A stretch of DNA of 41,265 nt from Rubrivivax sp. (GCA_019635315.1 JAHBZT010000012.1:1-41265); one strand, 5' to 3'; counted from the stretch's first letter, positions 21,119 through 30,030 are shown. Notes: generated by a model from the sequence alone, not told the origin. Program-made: numbers and translations.

Positions 21119-22429
21119 TCAGCGCGCGGCCAGCGGCACCACGTCGCGCTTCGGCGAGCCGACGAACAGCTGGCGCGGGCGGCCGATCTTGTATTCCGGG
21201 TCGCCGATCATCTCGTTGAGCTGGGCGATCCAGCCCACCGTGCGCGCGAGCGCGAAGATGGCCGTGAACAGGCTGACCGGGATGCCGATCGCGCGCTGCA
21301 CGATGCCGCTGTAGAAGTCCACGTTCGGGTACAGCTTGCGGCTGACGAAATAGTCGTCCTCGAGTGCGATCTTCTCCAGCGCCATCGCCAGCTTGAACAG
21401 CGGGTCGTTGCCCAGGCCCAGCGCACCCAGCACCTCGTGGCAGGTCTCGCGCATCAGCTTGGCGCGCGGGTCGTAGTTCTTGTAGACGCGGTGGCCGAAG
21501 CCCATCAGCTTGACGTTGCTGGTCTTGTCCTTGACCTGCTTGATGAACTCGCCGATCTTCTCGACGCCGCCCTGCTTCTGGATCTCCTCCAGCATGTTCA
21601 GCGCCGCCTCGTTGGCGCCGCCGTGGGCCGGGCCCCACAGGCAGGCGACGCCGGCGGCGATGGCCGCGAACGGGTTGGTGCCGCTGCTGCCGCACAGGCG
21701 CACGGTGGAGGTGGAGGCGTTCTGCTCGTGGTCGGCGTGCAGGATGAAGATGCGGTCGATCGCGCGCACCAGCACGTCGTTCGGCTCGTATTCCTCGCAG
21801 GGCGTGCCGAACATCATGCGCATGAAGTTAGCGCTGTAGCTCAGGCTGTTCTTCGGGTAGATGTAGGGCTGGCCGATGCCGTACTTGTAGGCCATGGCCA
21901 CCAGCGTGGGCATCTTGGCGATCAGGCGGATCGCGCTGATCTCCCGGTGCACCGGGTTGTTGATGTCGGTGCTGTCGTGATAAAAGGCCGACAGGCCGCC
22001 GACCAGCCCGGTCATCACCGCCATCGGGTGCGCGTCGCGCCGGAAGCCGCGCAGGAAGAACTGCATCTGCTCGTTGACCATCGTGTGGTGCGTGACGAGC
22101 TGGTCGAAGTCGTGCTTCTGCTGCGCGTTGGGCAGTTCGCCCTTGAGCAGCAGGTAGCAGGTCTCGAGGAAGTCGCAGTGCTCGGCGAGCTGCTCGATCG
22201 GGTAGCCGCGGTACAGCAGCTCGCCCTTGTCGCCGTCGATGTAGGTGATCGTGCTGTTACACGACGCCGTGCTCAGGAAGCCCGGGTCGTAGGTGAACTT
22301 GCCGGTCTGCGCGTAGAGCTTGCGGATGTCGATCACGTCCGGGCCGATGCTGCCCTTGTAGATCGGCAGCTCCATGCTGGGGCTGCCGTCGCTGAAGGAC
22401 AGGGTGGCTTTCACGTCGGAGGGGGTCAT
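21119..22429 (-). CDS. gltA: Citrate synthase (type II, hexameric class)
   Basis: A 436-residue enzyme that condenses oxaloacetate and acetyl-CoA at the entry to the TCA cycle. Catalytic residues align with the E. coli enzyme: H269 ([12 protein letters not shown]), H313 ([15 protein letters not shown]) and D371 (NVDFYSG). The N-terminal small domain [16 protein letters not shown] is typical of the large Gram-negative form that NADH inhibits. ATG at 22429 has AAAGG nine bases upstream. It is the last gene of sdhCDAB-sdhE-gltA, 16 bases after sdhE. Confidence 0.97.
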   Translation of the reverse strand: MTPSDVKATLSFSDGSPSMELPIYKGSIGPDVIDIRKLYAQTGKFTYDPGFLSTASCNSTITYIDGDKGELLYRGYPIEQLAEHCDFLETCYLLLKGELPNAQQKHDFDQLVTHHTMVNEQMQFFLRGFRRDAHPMAVMTGLVGGLSAFYHDSTDINNPVHREISAIRLIAKMPTLVAMAYKYGIGQPYIYPKNSLSYSANFMRMMFGTPCEEYEPNDVLVRAIDRIFILHADHEQNASTSTVRLCGSSGTNPFAAIAAGVACLWGPAHGGANEAALNMLEEIQKQGGVEKIGEFIKQVKDKTSNVKLMGFGHRVYKNYDPRAKLMRETCHEVLGALGLGNDPLFKLAMALEKIALEDDYFVSRKLYPNVDFYSGIVQRAIGIPVSLFTAIFALARTVGWIAQLNEMIGDPEYKIGRPRQLFVGSPKRDVVPLAAR

Positions 22430-22445
22430 CGCGGCAGGCCTTTCT

Positions 22446-22760
22446 TCAGTGCGGTCGGGGCGAGGAGGTCGATGCGGGCGACGCGGGCGCGCGGCGCAGC
22501 TGCGCCAGCACCTCGTGCACCTCGGGGCAGTCCAGCGCGTCCTGCGGCTCGCGGCGCGCGAGCAGCAGGTCGAGCAGGTCGTTGTCCGCCAGGTCCATCA
22601 GGGCCATCAGCCCGGCGGCCTGGCGGGTCGTCAATGTCTCCTCGTGCGCGCGGAAGAATCGCTCGACGAACAGGTCGTTCTCCAGCAGGCCGCGCCGGCA
22701 GCGCCAGCGCAGCTTGCTCAGGGACCGCTCGTCGAGTCGTTCAGTCGTCACATCAAGCAT
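22446..22760 (-). CDS. sdhE: FAD assembly factor SdhE
   Basis: A 104-residue small helical protein that promotes covalent FAD attachment to SdhA. The conserved RGLLEND segment (R-G-x-x-E motif near 23-27) and the following [33 protein letters not shown] are characteristic. The C-terminal ~12 residues ([13 protein letters not shown]) are a non-conserved tail. It sits between sdhB and gltA, the usual place. A repeat-filled gap of about 180 bases separates it from sdhB. Confidence 0.92.
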   Translation of the reverse strand: MLDVTTERLDERSLSKLRWRCRRGLLENDLFVERFFRAHEETLTTRQAAGLMALMDLADNDLLDLLLARREPQDALDCPEVHEVLAQLRRAPASPASTSSPRPH

Positions 22761-22787
22761 CGGTTCGGTCTACTTCGAGGTCCTTGC

Positions 22788-22935
22788 GCGGATCCGGCTC
22801 CGCCGGTCCGCTGCAAGAGCCCCCTCGGGTGGGGTGAGCCGGCACCGAGCGGGCGCCTGCGCGCCCGCGAGAGGCTGGCGAACGCCGGACGGCATGCAAG
22901 CCGTCCGGCAGCGACCGGGAGGGAGCGTGGGGGCT
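22788..22935. repeat. Hairpin cluster between sdhB and sdhE (repeat copy 2)
   Basis: This gap holds the second copy of the GGATCCGGCTyCGCCGGTCC element (22790-22809). It also has an 8-bp stem GCGGGCGC/GCGCCCGC with CTGC loop (22849-22868) and a perfect 10-bp stem GCCGGACGGC/GCCGTCCGGC with a 6-base loop (22884-22909). Inside an operon transcript, such a cluster could stabilise the sdhCDAB message or lower readthrough into sdhE-gltA. Confidence 0.65.
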
Positions 22936-22939
22936 CCAT

Positions 22940-23644
22940 CTATACCGCCCGGCGGACCATCAGCTCCTTGATCTTGCCGATCGCCTTCGTCGGGTTCAGA
23001 CCCTTGGGGCAGACGTCGACGCAGTTCATGATCGTGTGGCAGCGGAAGAGCCGGTACGGGTCCTCCAGGTTGTCCAGCCGCTCGCCGGTGGCCTGGTCGC
23101 GGCTGTCGGCGATGAAGCGGTAGGCCTGCAGCAGCCCGGCCGGGCCCACGAACTTGTCCGGGTTCCACCAGAAGCTGGGGCAGCTCGTGCTGCAGCTGGC
23201 GCACAGGATGCACTCGTACAGGCCGTTGAGCTCGTCGCGTTCCTCGGGCGACTGGCGACGCTCCTTCTCCGGCGGCAGCGTGTCGTTGACGAGGTAGGGC
23301 TTGATCGAGTGGTACTGCTTGAAGAACAGCGTCATGTCCACGATCAGGTCGCGGATCACCGGCAGCCCGGGCAGCGGCTTGAGCACGATGGTGCCCGGCA
23401 GCGTGCGCATGTTGGTCAGGCACGCGAGGCCGTTCTTGCCGTTGATGTTCATCGCGTCCGAGCCGCACACGCCCTCGCGGCAGCTGCGGCGGAAGCTCAG
23501 CGTGGGGTCCACGGCCTTGAGCTTCATCAGCGCGTCCAGCAGCATGCGTTCGCTGCCGTCGAGCTCGACCTGCAGCGTCTGCATGCGCGGCTTGTCGTCC
23601 TTGTCCGGGTCGAAGCGGTAGATCTGGAAGGTGCGTTGCGTCAT
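22940..23644 (-). CDS. sdhB: Succinate dehydrogenase iron-sulfur subunit
   Basis: A 234-residue subunit of complex II that passes electrons from FAD to quinone through three clusters. The [2Fe-2S] ligands are C55, C60, D63 and C75 (the Asp ligand as in E. coli). The [4Fe-4S] set includes C145, C148, C151 and C212. The [3Fe-4S] set includes C155, C202 and C208. The quinone-site tryptophan segment CPSFWW is present. The start at 23644 has a weak ribosome site and lies 46 bases after sdhA. Confidence 0.97.
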   Translation of the reverse strand: MTQRTFQIYRFDPDKDDKPRMQTLQVELDGSERMLLDALMKLKAVDPTLSFRRSCREGVCGSDAMNINGKNGLACLTNMRTLPGTIVLKPLPGLPVIRDLIVDMTLFFKQYHSIKPYLVNDTLPPEKERRQSPEERDELNGLYECILCASCSTSCPSFWWNPDKFVGPAGLLQAYRFIADSRDQATGERLDNLEDPYRLFRCHTIMNCVDVCPKGLNPTKAIGKIKELMVRRAV

Positions 23645-23690
23645 GGGATCGCTCGGATGAGGGGGCGCGGGCTCGTCGTGTCGAGGCGGT

Positions 23691-25502
23691 TCAGAACGTC
23701 CGCACCTTCGGCGGCACGCTCTCCACCGTCAGCGGCTTGAGCTGGACCGGCTTGTAATCCAGCCGGTTGCCGTCCTTGAACCACAGCGTGTGCTTCATCC
23801 ACTCGGCGTCGTTGCGGCCGAGCGGAAACTGCGGGTCGTCGGCCGGGCGCTCGTAGTCCTTGACGGTGTGCGCGCCGCGGCATTCGCGGCGCGCGGCGGC
23901 GGACTCGATCGTCGCCTGCGCGGCCTCAATCAGGTTCTCCACCTCCAGCGCCTCGATGCGCGCGGTGTTGAAGACCTTGCTCTTGTCCTTCAGGCCGATG
24001 GCGTTCACGCGCTCGCGCAGCGCCGCGATCTTGCCGGTGCCGGCGGTCAGCAGTTCCTGCGTGCGGAAGACCGCGGCATGGGCCTGCATGGTGTCGCGGA
24101 TGTCGTTGGCGACGTCCTGCGCGTACTCGCCGCTCGCGCTGGCGTCCAGCCGCGCCAGCCGCGACAGCGCCATGTCCGCGGCGTCCGCCGGCAGCGGCTT
24201 GTGTTCCCTGCTGCCCTTGACCGCCTCGACGATGTGCAGCCCCGCCGCGCGGCCGAAGACCAGCAGGTCCAGCAGCGAGTTGGTGCCCAGCCGGTTGGCG
24301 CCGTGCACGCTGACGCAGGCGCATTCGCCCACCGCATACAGGCCGTTCACGACCGTATTCGGGTCGCCGTTCTTCGGCACCACGACCTGGCCGTGGATGT
24401 TGGTCGGGATGCCGCCCATCTGGTAATGGATGGTCGGCACCACGGGGATCGGCTCCTTCGTGATGTCGACGTTGGCGAAGTTGTGGCCGATCTCGAAGAT
24501 CGACGGCAGCCGCTTCATGATCGTCTCGACGCCCAGGTGGGTCATGTCGAGCACGACATAGTCCTTGTTCGGCCCGCAGCCGCGGCCTTCCTTGATCTCC
24601 TGGTCCATGCAGCGGCTGACGAAGTCGCGCGGTGCCAGGTCCTTCAGCGTCGGCGCGTAGCGCTCCATGAAACGCTCGCCGTTGCTGTTGCGCAGGATCG
24701 CGCCCTCGCCGCGGCAGCCCTCGGTCAGCAGCACGCCGGCGCCGGCCACGCCGGTGGGGTGGAACTGCCAGAACTCCATGTCCTCCAGCGGGATGCCGGC
24801 GCGCGCCGCCATGCCCAGGCCGTCGCCGGTATTGATGAAGGCGTTGGTACTGGCGGCATAGATGCGCCCGGCACCGCCGGTGGCCAGCAGCGTGGTCTTG
24901 GCCTCCAGGATGTGCACGTCGCCGGTTTCCATCTCCAGCGCGACGACGCCCAGCACGTCGCCCTCGGCGTCGCGGATCAGGTCCAGCGCCATCCACTCGA
25001 CGAAGAAGTTGGTGCGCGCCTTGACGTTCTGCTGGTACAGCGTGTGCAGCATCGCGTGGCCGGTGCGGTCGGCCGCGGCGCAGGCGCGCTGCACCGGCTT
25101 CTCGCCGTAGTTGGCGGTGTGGCCGCCGAACGGGCGCTGGTAGATCGTGCCGTCCGGGTTGCGGTCGAAGGGCATGCCGAAGTGCTCGAGCTCGTAGACG
25201 ACCTTCGGCGCCTCGCGGCACATGAACTCGATCGCGTCCTGGTCGCCCAGCCAGTCCGACCCCTTGATGGTGTCGTAGAAGTGGTAGTGCCAGTTGTCCT
25301 CGGCCATGTTGCCCAGGCTGGCGCCGATGCCGCCCTGCGCAGCGACGGTGTGGCTGCGCGTCGGGAAGACCTTGCTCAGCACCGCGACGTTGAGCCCGGC
25401 CTGCGCCAGGCGCAGCGAGGCCTGCATGCCCGAGCCGCCGGCGCCGACGATGACGACGTCGAAGCGGCGGCGCGGCAGCGACGAATGCGTGGTCGCGAAC
25501 AT
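23691..25502 (-). CDS. sdhA: Succinate dehydrogenase flavoprotein subunit
   Basis: The 603-residue catalytic subunit oxidises succinate to fumarate. The FAD Rossmann loop is GAGGSG (20-25); the covalent FAD histidine is H51 in RSHTVAAQGG. Other signatures are HFYDTIKGSDWLGDQDAIE, the substrate-binding HTANYGEKPVQRACAAADRTGH and the C-terminal R-G-A-H-T segment (ECRGAHTVKDYE). ATG at 25502 begins six bases after the sdhD stop, implying coupling. Longer in-frame extension upstream lies within sdhD and is not homologous. Confidence 0.97.
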   Translation of the reverse strand: MFATTHSSLPRRRFDVVIVGAGGSGMQASLRLAQAGLNVAVLSKVFPTRSHTVAAQGGIGASLGNMAEDNWHYHFYDTIKGSDWLGDQDAIEFMCREAPKVVYELEHFGMPFDRNPDGTIYQRPFGGHTANYGEKPVQRACAAADRTGHAMLHTLYQQNVKARTNFFVEWMALDLIRDAEGDVLGVVALEMETGDVHILEAKTTLLATGGAGRIYAASTNAFINTGDGLGMAARAGIPLEDMEFWQFHPTGVAGAGVLLTEGCRGEGAILRNSNGERFMERYAPTLKDLAPRDFVSRCMDQEIKEGRGCGPNKDYVVLDMTHLGVETIMKRLPSIFEIGHNFANVDITKEPIPVVPTIHYQMGGIPTNIHGQVVVPKNGDPNTVVNGLYAVGECACVSVHGANRLGTNSLLDLLVFGRAAGLHIVEAVKGSREHKPLPADAADMALSRLARLDASASGEYAQDVANDIRDTMQAHAAVFRTQELLTAGTGKIAALRERVNAIGLKDKSKVFNTARIEALEVENLIEAAQATIESAAARRECRGAHTVKDYERPADDPQFPLGRNDAEWMKHTLWFKDGNRLDYKPVQLKPLTVESVPPKVRTF

Positions 25503-25507
25503 GGCTT

Positions 25508-25870
25508 TCAGAGTCTCCACAGCACTTGCACGGCCCAGCCGGTGCAGCCGACCAGCCAGACGATGGTCGCCACCTGCAGCACCAGTCGCAGGCCGACCGG
25601 CTTGACGTAGTCCATCCAGATGTCGCGCACGCCGACCCAGGCATGCCAGGCCAGCGCGACGAAGACGACCAGCGTCAGCAGCTTCATCCACTGCGCGGCG
25701 AAGATGCCGGCCCAGCGCTCGTAGCCCAGTTCGCCGGGCATCAGCAGCTGCACGACCAGCACGACGGTGAAGATCGCCATCAGCACCGCGGTGACGCGCT
25801 GGCTGAGCCAGTCGCGCAGGCCGTAGTGGGCACCGACGACGGTGCGCTTGGAACCGTAGTTGACGGACAT
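25508..25870 (-). CDS. sdhD: Succinate dehydrogenase membrane anchor SdhD
   Basis: A 120-residue membrane anchor with three hydrophobic helices. It starts MSVNYGSKRTVVGAHYGLRDWL, and the conserved S-Q-R-V-T-A at the first helix leads to the haem/quinone side. HAWVGVRDIWMDYVK contains the likely haem-ligand histidine and the conserved R-D-x-x-x-D-Y used near the quinone. ATG at 25870 has GGGAG eight bases upstream; a longer upstream frame overlaps sdhC and is rejected. Confidence 0.92.
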   Translation of the reverse strand: MSVNYGSKRTVVGAHYGLRDWLSQRVTAVLMAIFTVVLVVQLLMPGELGYERWAGIFAAQWMKLLTLVVFVALAWHAWVGVRDIWMDYVKPVGLRLVLQVATIVWLVGCTGWAVQVLWRL

Positions 25871-25886
25871 CGCTAGTGCTCCCGGC

Positions 25887-26321
25887 TCAGTACAGCGCGA
25901 ACAGCTTGGCACCCAGCGCCAGCGTCAGCAGCACGCCCACGAGCAGCGTCAGCCGCGCCGAGAAGCTGCCCTGCGCCTTGCTGACGCTGTGCGTGGCGTC
26001 CATCCACAGGTGGCGCACGCCGGCGATGAAGTGGTGCAGGTAGGCCCAGATCAGCGCCAGGCACACCAGCTTCAGGAACCAGGGCGCGAAGGGCCCGACG
26101 CCGGCGACGAAGGCGCTGGTGAAGCCGTCGTAGCTGGCCTCGGAGCTGACGCTCAGGTCGAACAGCCAGATCACGAAGGGCAGCAGCACGAACATCAGGC
26201 CGCCGCTGACGCGGTGCAGGATGGACACCCAGCCGGCCACCGGCAACCGGTACTTCACCGCGTCCACCAGCCGCATCGTGCCGGGGCGTGCGACCGGCCG
26301 TTGTCTGCTCATCTCAGCCAT
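25887..26321 (-). CDS. sdhC: Succinate dehydrogenase cytochrome b556 subunit SdhC
   Basis: A 144-residue membrane subunit with three transmembrane helices and haem b ligation. SILHRVSGG is the family quinone/haem motif near residue 33, and YLHHFIAGVRHLWMD holds the second-helix histidines. It is the first gene of the sdhCDAB-sdhE-gltA operon. The start may be 26321 (MAEMSRQRP) or an in-frame ATG at 26312; neither has a strong ribosome site. Confidence 0.93.
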   Translation of the reverse strand: MAEMSRQRPVARPGTMRLVDAVKYRLPVAGWVSILHRVSGGLMFVLLPFVIWLFDLSVSSEASYDGFTSAFVAGVGPFAPWFLKLVCLALIWAYLHHFIAGVRHLWMDATHSVSKAQGSFSARLTLLVGVLLTLALGAKLFALY

Positions 26322-26372
26322 CTGTTCTTGCTCTCGGTTCTAGCGGTCGAAACCAGGTGAAACCCAGCGAGT

Positions 26373-26401
26373 TTATTGCAACGCAGCAGGCTTACGCGGA
26401 A
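26373..26401 (-). promoter_or_regulatory. Candidate sdh operon promoter
   Basis: On the minus strand TTCCGC (26396-26401), a 17-base spacer and CAATAA (26373-26378) lie in the only AT-rich patch of the 103-base gap upstream of sdhC. The match is modest; no obvious operator was seen. Confidence 0.3.
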
Positions 26402-26424
26402 CTGGAACGGACGACCACGCCTGC

Positions 26425-27231
26425 TCATCCCAGCTCGTTGCGGTAGTGGTGATGCGCCGTGTGGTACAGCCCGCGGCGCAGCTCCACCGGGCGGTCGCCG
26501 TAGGTGAAGGACAGCCGCTCCACCGACAGCAGCGGCGCGCCCGGCGCCACGTCCAGCAGCGCCGCGTCGTCGGCGTTCGCGGCGACGGCACGCAGCTTCT
26601 CCTCGGCGCGGATCATGCGCACCGAGAATTCGGCCTCGAACATGCGGTACATCGGGCCGCGCCAGGACTCCAGCCGCTCGGCGCTGAGGCCGCGGAACAG
26701 CGAGCCGGGCAGCCAGACGTCGTCGAAGACCACCGGCTGCAGGCGGCCGCCCTCGGCGGCCAGCAGCAGGCGGCGGATCTGCACCGCGGCCTCGCCGCGC
26801 TCGAGCGCCAGCGCGCGCGCGACCTCGGCCGGCGCGCGCATGCGCCGGCAGTCCAGCAGCCGGCGCTGCAGCGGCGCCGCGCTGCCGTCGTCGGCGGTCA
26901 GTCGCAGGAAGCGGTACTGGGTCTGGGCCTCGGCATGCGTGGCGACGAAGGTGCCCTTGCCCTGGCGGCGCACCAGCAGGTTGTCGGCCGCCATCTCGTC
27001 GATCGCCTTGCGCACCGTGCCCTGGCTGACGCGGAAACGCGCCGCCAGTTCCAGCTCGCTGGGGATGGCTTCGCCGGGGGCCCAGTCGCCGGCCTCCAGG
27101 CTCCTGACCAGCAGCGCCTTGATCTGCCGGTACAGCGGGCTGAATGCCGGTGCCGTCTCGGCGCTGCCGGCGGCGGCGGCATGCGGGCTGGCGGTCGCGG
27201 GATCGGCAGGCATGGCCCGATTGTCTTGCAT
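26425..27231 (-). CDS. GntR-family regulator (HutC/UTRA type)
   Basis: A 268-residue regulator. The N-terminal winged helix has SPLYRQIKALLVRSLEAGDW, PSELELAARFRVSQGTVRKAI and RRQGKGTFV. A UTRA ligand domain covers the C-terminal ~150 residues and ends in YGDRPVELRRGLYHTAHHHYRNELG. It lies between the sdh operon and the divergent mdh, the place of a TCA-cycle regulator in Burkholderiales, so control of sdh and mdh is inferred. Starts at 27231 (MQDNRAM) or 27213 (MPADP) are both possible; neither has a good ribosome site. Confidence 0.85.
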   Translation of the reverse strand: MQDNRAMPADPATASPHAAAAGSAETAPAFSPLYRQIKALLVRSLEAGDWAPGEAIPSELELAARFRVSQGTVRKAIDEMAADNLLVRRQGKGTFVATHAEAQTQYRFLRLTADDGSAAPLQRRLLDCRRMRAPAEVARALALERGEAAVQIRRLLLAAEGGRLQPVVFDDVWLPGSLFRGLSAERLESWRGPMYRMFEAEFSVRMIRAEEKLRAVAANADDAALLDVAPGAPLLSVERLSFTYGDRPVELRRGLYHTAHHHYRNELG

Positions 27232-27243
27232 AAGACATAAGAC
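27223..27243. promoter_or_regulatory. Operator candidate at the gntR/mdh divergent promoter
   Basis: GTCTTGCATAAGAC (27223-27236) is a perfect inverted repeat (5-bp arms), and ATAAGAC is then repeated directly at 27237-27243. The site overlaps the start of gntR. A TAAAAT -10-like box toward mdh follows at about 27263-27268 without a good -35, which suggests regulated transcription. Confidence 0.5.
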
Positions 27244-27321
27244 TTCAGTCAGCCGGGGCAGCCTAAAATCGCGGGTTCCTTCTCCCCCGACCCACCCCCC
27301 CGTCCCTGCCAGGAGACCCCC

Positions 27322-28308
27322 ATGAGCAAGAAGCCCGTCCGCGTCGCCGTGACCGGTGCCGCCGGCCAGATCGGCTACGCCCTGCTGTTCCGCATCGCCA
27401 GCGGCGAGATGCTGGGCCGTGACCAGCCGGTGATCCTGCAGCTGCTGGAAGTGCCGGCCGAAGGCCCGCAGAAGGCGCTCAAGGGCGTGATGATGGAACT
27501 GGAGGACTGCGCCTTCCCGCTGCTGCACGGCATGGAGGCGCACGGCGACCCGATGACCGCCTTCAAGGACACCGACTATGCGCTGCTCGTCGGCAGCATG
27601 CCGCGCAAGGCCGGCATGGAGCGCGCCGAGCTGCTGAGCATCAACGGCAAGATCTTCATCGGCCAAGGCCAGGCGCTCAACGCGGTGGCCAGCCGCGACG
27701 TCAAGGTGCTGGTCGTCGGCAACCCCGCGAACACCAACGCCTGGATCGCGATGAAGAGCGCGCCCGACCTGCCGCGGGAGAATTTCACCGCGATGCTGCG
27801 CCTGGACCACAACCGCGCGCTGAGCCAGATCGCGGCCAAGACCGGCAAGCCGGTGGCCAGCATCAAGAAGCTCGGCGTCTGGGGCAACCACAGCCCGACG
27901 ATGTATGCCGACTACCGCTTCGCGACGATCGACGGCGCCAGCGTCAAGGACATGATCAACGACCACGCCTGGAACAGGGACGTCTTCCTGCCCACGGTGG
28001 GCAAGCGTGGCGCCGCGATCATCGAGGCGCGCGGGCTGTCCAGCGCCGCGAGCGCGGCCAACGCCGCCATCGACCACATGCGCGACTGGGCGCTGGGCAC
28101 CAACGGCGGATGGGTCACGATGGGCGTGCCGAGCAACGGCGAATACGGCATCCCCAAGGACGTGATGTTCGGCTACCCGGTCACCTGCGAGGGCGGCAAG
28201 TACCGCATCGTCGAGGGCCTGCCGATCGACGAATTCAGCCAGGGCTGCATCGACAAGACGCTGGCCGAGCTGCTCGCCGAGCGGGACGGCGTCCAGCACC
28301 TGCTGTAG
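27322..28308 (+). CDS. mdh: Malate dehydrogenase (NAD-dependent)
   Basis: A 328-residue TCA enzyme interconverting malate and oxaloacetate. The NAD loop is [16 protein letters not shown] (10-25); E43 at the end of strand 2 fits NAD preference. MPRKAGMER carries the mobile-loop arginines; the catalytic pair is D162 (RLDHNRA) and H190 ([12 protein letters not shown]). This is the cytosolic-type family common in betaproteobacteria. ATG at 27322 has AGGAG six bases upstream. It is divergent from the HutC-type gntR. Confidence 0.97.
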   Translation: MSKKPVRVAVTGAAGQIGYALLFRIASGEMLGRDQPVILQLLEVPAEGPQKALKGVMMELEDCAFPLLHGMEAHGDPMTAFKDTDYALLVGSMPRKAGMERAELLSINGKIFIGQGQALNAVASRDVKVLVVGNPANTNAWIAMKSAPDLPRENFTAMLRLDHNRALSQIAAKTGKPVASIKKLGVWGNHSPTMYADYRFATIDGASVKDMINDHAWNRDVFLPTVGKRGAAIIEARGLSSAASAANAAIDHMRDWALGTNGGWVTMGVPSNGEYGIPKDVMFGYPVTCEGGKYRIVEGLPIDEFSQGCIDKTLAELLAERDGVQHLL

Positions 28309-28331
28309 TCCGGCTCCCGGACACGGCCTCC

Positions 28332-28366
28332 GCGAGGGCCGGCCGCCGCGAGGCGCCGGCCCTCGC
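28332..28366 (+). terminator. Terminator hairpin after mdh
   Basis: A perfect 12-bp stem, GCGAGGGCCGGC (28332-28343) with GCCGGCCCTCGC (28355-28366), and an 11-base loop 23 bases after the mdh stop. There is no U-tract, so it may act as a 3-prime stabiliser as well as a terminator. Confidence 0.5.
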
Positions 28367-28420
28367 CGCTTCAGGGTCGGCGCACGCAGGGTCGCCGCGC
28401 GGGGTACGCTCGCCACCTGC

Positions 28421-28453
28421 TGCCGCCTGCCGCCTGCCGCCTGCCGCCTGCCG
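28421..28453 (+). repeat. Heptanucleotide tandem repeat upstream of the HpcH/HpaI gene
   Basis: TGCCGCC is repeated four times without error, then TGCCG, ending on the GGAG ribosome site (28453-28456) and 13 bases before the ATG. Seven is not a multiple of three, but the repeat is in the leader, so copy-number change would alter spacing or leader structure rather than frame. Confidence 0.85.
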
Positions 28454-28465
28454 GAGCACGCTGCC

Positions 28466-29515
28466 ATGACATCCACCGCGACCACCACCGCCCGATCCGT
28501 GCCGCCGCCGCGCCAGGCCCTGTTCGACCCCGACGAGCCGGCGGGCGCGATGCTGCCCGTCTGCGACCACTATGCCGGCGTGCCGGCGCTGATGCACAAG
28601 AGCCTGGCGCTGCAGGCCGAGATGGGCCCGGTCTTCGACGTCACGCTGGACTGCGAGGACGGCGCGCCGGTCGGCGGCGAGCTCGAGCATGCGCAGATGG
28701 TCGCCGAGCTGGTGATGTCCCCGGCCAACCGCTTCGGCCGCGTCGGCGCGCGCGGGCTGCCGGTCGCGCACCCGAAGTTCGAGGCGGTGCTGGACACGCT
28801 GGTGCGCGGTGCCGGCGAACGGCTGGCCTACCTGATGGCGCCCAAGCCGCGCGGCCTGGCCGACGTGCAGCGCGCCGCCGACGCGCTGGACCAGGCGGCG
28901 CGCCGCGCCGGGCTGGCGCGCCCGATCCCGCTGCATGCGCTGGTCGAGACGCATGGCGCGCTGCGCGACGTGATGGCGATCGCGGCGCACCCGCGCATCG
29001 AGAGCCTGTCCTTCGGGCTGATGGACTTCGTCAGCGCGCACCGCGGCGCGATCCCGCAGTGGGCGATGAGCGCCGAGGGCCAGTTCGACCATCCGCTGGT
29101 GGTGCGCGCCAAGCTGGAGATCGCCGCCGCCTGCCACGCCGCCGGCAAGACGCCTTCGCACTGCGTGGTCACCGAATTCAAGGACCGCAAGGCGCTGGCC
29201 GAGGCGGCGGACAAGGCGATCCGGCTGCTCGGCTACACGCGCATGTGGAGCATCCACCCGCAGCAGGTGCCGGTCATCGTCGAGGCCTTCGCGCCGACCA
29301 CCGCCGAGCTGGACCAGGCGATCGAGATCATCCAGGCCGCGATGGCCGCCGGCTGGGCGCCGATCCGCCACCACGACACGCTGCACGACCGCGCCAGCTA
29401 CCGCTACTTCTGGCAGCTGATCGAGCGCGCGCACCGCACCGCGCTGCCCGGGGCGCCGCAGCTGCCGGCCGAGCTGCGCCTGGCGTGGTTCGGCGGCGAC
29501 GCGACGGCCGCCTGA
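28466..29515 (+). CDS. HpcH/HpaI aldolase/citrate lyase family protein (CitE-like)
   Basis: A 349-residue TIM-barrel protein of the CitE/malyl-CoA lyase group, which cleaves or hydrolyses CoA esters of hydroxy-dicarboxylic acids. The Mg/substrate motifs are FDVTLDCEDGAPVGG (acidic residues 62-65), the basic M-A-P-K-P-R segment, ALVETHGALRD and SFGLMDFVSAHRG; WSIHPQQVPVI is the family C-terminal signature. It follows mdh in the same direction after a terminator and a heptamer repeat. Citryl-CoA or malyl-CoA chemistry is plausible but not proven. The ribosome site GGAG is nine bases from ATG 28466. Confidence 0.85.
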   Translation: MTSTATTTARSVPPPRQALFDPDEPAGAMLPVCDHYAGVPALMHKSLALQAEMGPVFDVTLDCEDGAPVGGELEHAQMVAELVMSPANRFGRVGARGLPVAHPKFEAVLDTLVRGAGERLAYLMAPKPRGLADVQRAADALDQAARRAGLARPIPLHALVETHGALRDVMAIAAHPRIESLSFGLMDFVSAHRGAIPQWAMSAEGQFDHPLVVRAKLEIAAACHAAGKTPSHCVVTEFKDRKALAEAADKAIRLLGYTRMWSIHPQQVPVIVEAFAPTTAELDQAIEIIQAAMAAGWAPIRHHDTLHDRASYRYFWQLIERAHRTALPGAPQLPAELRLAWFGGDATAA

Positions 29516-29535
29516 AACGTCGACTCCGTCACGCC

Positions 29536-29558
29536 GGCGGGCGGAACCCGCGCCCGCC
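29536..29558 (+). terminator. Hairpin after the HpcH/HpaI gene
   Basis: An 8-bp stem GGCGGGCG/CGCCCGCC with a 7-base loop begins 20 bases after the stop codon, then CTTGC. A weak terminator candidate. Confidence 0.4.
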
Positions 29559-29646
29559 CTTGCAGACCGTTGCACTCGTCAACCCCTGCAAACGTGGGGG
29601 GTTCCAAGAATCACCTTCGTCGCCACCCCGCTCCGAGGAGCTCCCG

Positions 29647-30030
29647 ATGAAGGTCACCCTGCTCTCTGCCGCCGTCGCCGCTGCCGCGCTGTCGCTTCCT
29701 GCCGCTGCCGAGGTCGCCCTGACCCCGGGCCAGCTCGAGGCCGCCGGCTATGTCTTCCAGGGCACCGCCGACTGCGAGTTCAACAAGAAGGTGCATGTCT
29801 CGGCCATCGCCGGCAAGCCCGGCCACTTCAAGCTGGACTTCGACAAGGCGAGCTACACCGTGGTGCCGGAAGAGACGACCACCGGCGCGGTGCGGCTGGA
29901 GGACAAGAAGAACGGCATCGTCTGGCTGCAGATCCCTGCCAAGTCCATGCTGATGAGCGCCAAGCTGGGCCGCCGCCTGGTCGACAGCTGCCTGCACCCC
30001 GAGCAGCGCAAGCTCGTCGCCAGCAACTAG
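29647..30030 (+). CDS. Small exported protein of unknown function
   Basis: A 127-residue protein. A clear signal peptide (MKVTLLSAAVAAAALSLPAAAE, cleavage probably after AAA near 21) is followed by a ~105-residue mature domain. That domain has two cysteines (ADCEF and DSCLHPEQ) that could form a periplasmic disulfide, and a beta-rich pattern (HFKLDFDKASYTVVPE, GIVWLQIPAKSMLMSAKLG). I do not recognise the family with confidence. The ribosome site GAGGAG is six bases from ATG 29647. It is flanked by hairpins and is probably monocistronic. Confidence 0.8.
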   Translation: MKVTLLSAAVAAAALSLPAAAEVALTPGQLEAAGYVFQGTADCEFNKKVHVSAIAGKPGHFKLDFDKASYTVVPEETTTGAVRLEDKKNGIVWLQIPAKSMLMSAKLGRRLVDSCLHPEQRKLVASN

